From Streptomyces sp. MP131-18 (GTDB taxonomy: Bacteria; Actinomycetota; Actinomycetes; Streptomycetales; Streptomycetaceae), in assembly GCF_001984575.1 (NCBI RefSeq), contig NZ_LZNS01000001.1:4717553-4781552 (forward strand): DNA of 64,000 bases, in the 5' to 3' direction. Numbering within the stretch: position 1 is the first letter of the stretch; the number at the start of each line of letters is the position of its first letter. The notes under the pieces are model-generated. The model was not told the origin of the DNA, did no database searches, and worked only from the letters and a program-made list of their open reading frames with translations. Positions 63,892-64,000 of this stretch are shown here, one piece after another. Both the position numbers and the translations under genes were made by a program.

Positions 63892-64000
63892 TCAGACGGC
63901 AGAGGAGCCCAGAAGGTTGCGGACCGCGGCGGCTTCCGGGCTGCCCTGCTCGTCGAAGATCTCCAGTGCCTGCTGGAGGCACGCCTCGCCGCGGCCCTCC
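63892..64000 (-). CDS. C-terminal end of a TPR-containing protein (AfsR-like or NB-ARC/TPR regulator), cut by the window edge
   Basis: The last 36 codons read CLQQALEIFDEQGSPEAAAVRNLLGSSAV, ending in TGA at 63892-63894. The LQQALEIFDExGSPEA pattern is typical of the final TPR helices of SARP/NB-ARC or XRE-TPR regulators in Streptomyces. The rest lies outside the window, so regulator class is an inference. It precedes the GDSWAT-repeat gene on the same strand, 172 bases from its start. Confidence 0.6.
   Translation of the reverse strand, partial: EGRGEACLQQALEIFDEQGSPEAAAVRNLLGSSAV

Noticed and set aside
1..64000. tRNA, rRNA, CRISPR, insertion sequence or prophage
   Set aside because: I read both strands for tRNA-like TTCGA arms with matching acceptor stems, regularly spaced direct repeats, and transposase or integrase motifs, and found nothing I could support.

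Overview
The window is a piece of a very GC-rich actinobacterial chromosome, almost certainly Streptomyces or a close relative. The grounds are GC-rich third codon positions throughout, frequent GTG/TTG starts, ATGA/GTGA stop-start overlaps, and a set of genus-typical loci: the futalosine menaquinone gene mqnB, a conservon (cvnABCD plus two P450s), the iron regulator dmdR1/desR, purU, the kinase gene afsK and an afsR-type SARP gene. From memory the order mqnB - serC - pdxH/citrate synthase - dmdR1 - purU - afsK - afsR matches the central arm of the S. coelicolor chromosome (about SCO4327-SCO4426). This therefore looks like core chromosome with local gains and losses. I see no rRNA, tRNA, CRISPR, phage or intact insertion sequence.

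Layout. 1-8.8 kb: end of mqnB, a DUF2771 lipoprotein, an MFS carrier, DUF3027, TauE/SafE, a 1040-residue sacsin-type ATPase protein, a GH114 lipoprotein and DUF2530. 8.9-15.6 kb: a MarR-MFS efflux pair with a clear operator, a GNAT enzyme, a 2H phosphoesterase with a 28-residue membrane peptide behind it, a palindromic repeat, an aldo/keto reductase, a 4-TM protein, a frameshifted small gene and an anchored secreted protein. 15.6-18.3 kb: TetR divergent from a DrrAB-type ABC exporter. 18.4-25 kb: serC, then the six-gene conservon on the minus strand. 25-32.3 kb: a D-lactate/glycolate-type FAD/Fe-S oxidoreductase, a KASIII remnant overlapping a 3-hydroxyacyl-CoA dehydrogenase gene, and a glucarate-dehydratase-like enzyme with a sodium:solute symporter. 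32.3-38.7 kb: methyltransferase, citrate synthase, pdxH with a 9-bp tandem repeat, a structured small RNA with a 12-codon reading frame, a PAS protein, a SIS-domain protein and dmdR1. 38.7-48.6 kb: an alpha/beta-hydrolase lacking its nucleophile serine, a lipoprotein, an ABC exporter, a primase/polymerase-like protein divergent from a TPR regulator, a repeat-bearing membrane protein, an SCO4402-like protein and purU. 48.6-53.8 kb: a sigma/anti-sigma/antagonist/ATPase signalling group, a flavoprotein and a TetR. 54-59.4 kb: afsK facing an afsR-type SARP, with no afsS or kbpA gene in the gaps. 59.6-62.8 kb: a membrane protein, a membrane-anchored EEP-fold protein and a small hydrolase. 63-64 kb: the C-terminal end of a TPR protein followed by two small genes that share a GDSW[AS]T motif.

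How the genes work together. Several compact modules can be read from the DNA: MarR+MFS and TetR+ABC (drug or metabolite efflux under local repression), the conservon (a membrane ATPase, Roadblock protein, DUF742 protein and GTPase with two P450s), the sugar-acid enzyme plus symporter, the partner-switching sigma group, and afsK/afsR (Ser/Thr kinase and SARP for secondary metabolism). The parts that look least described are the TPR protein / GDSWAT-repeat protein / GDSWST secreted peptide group at the right end, the small RNA at 35.2-35.4 kb, and the AEN-repeat N-terminus of PdxH.
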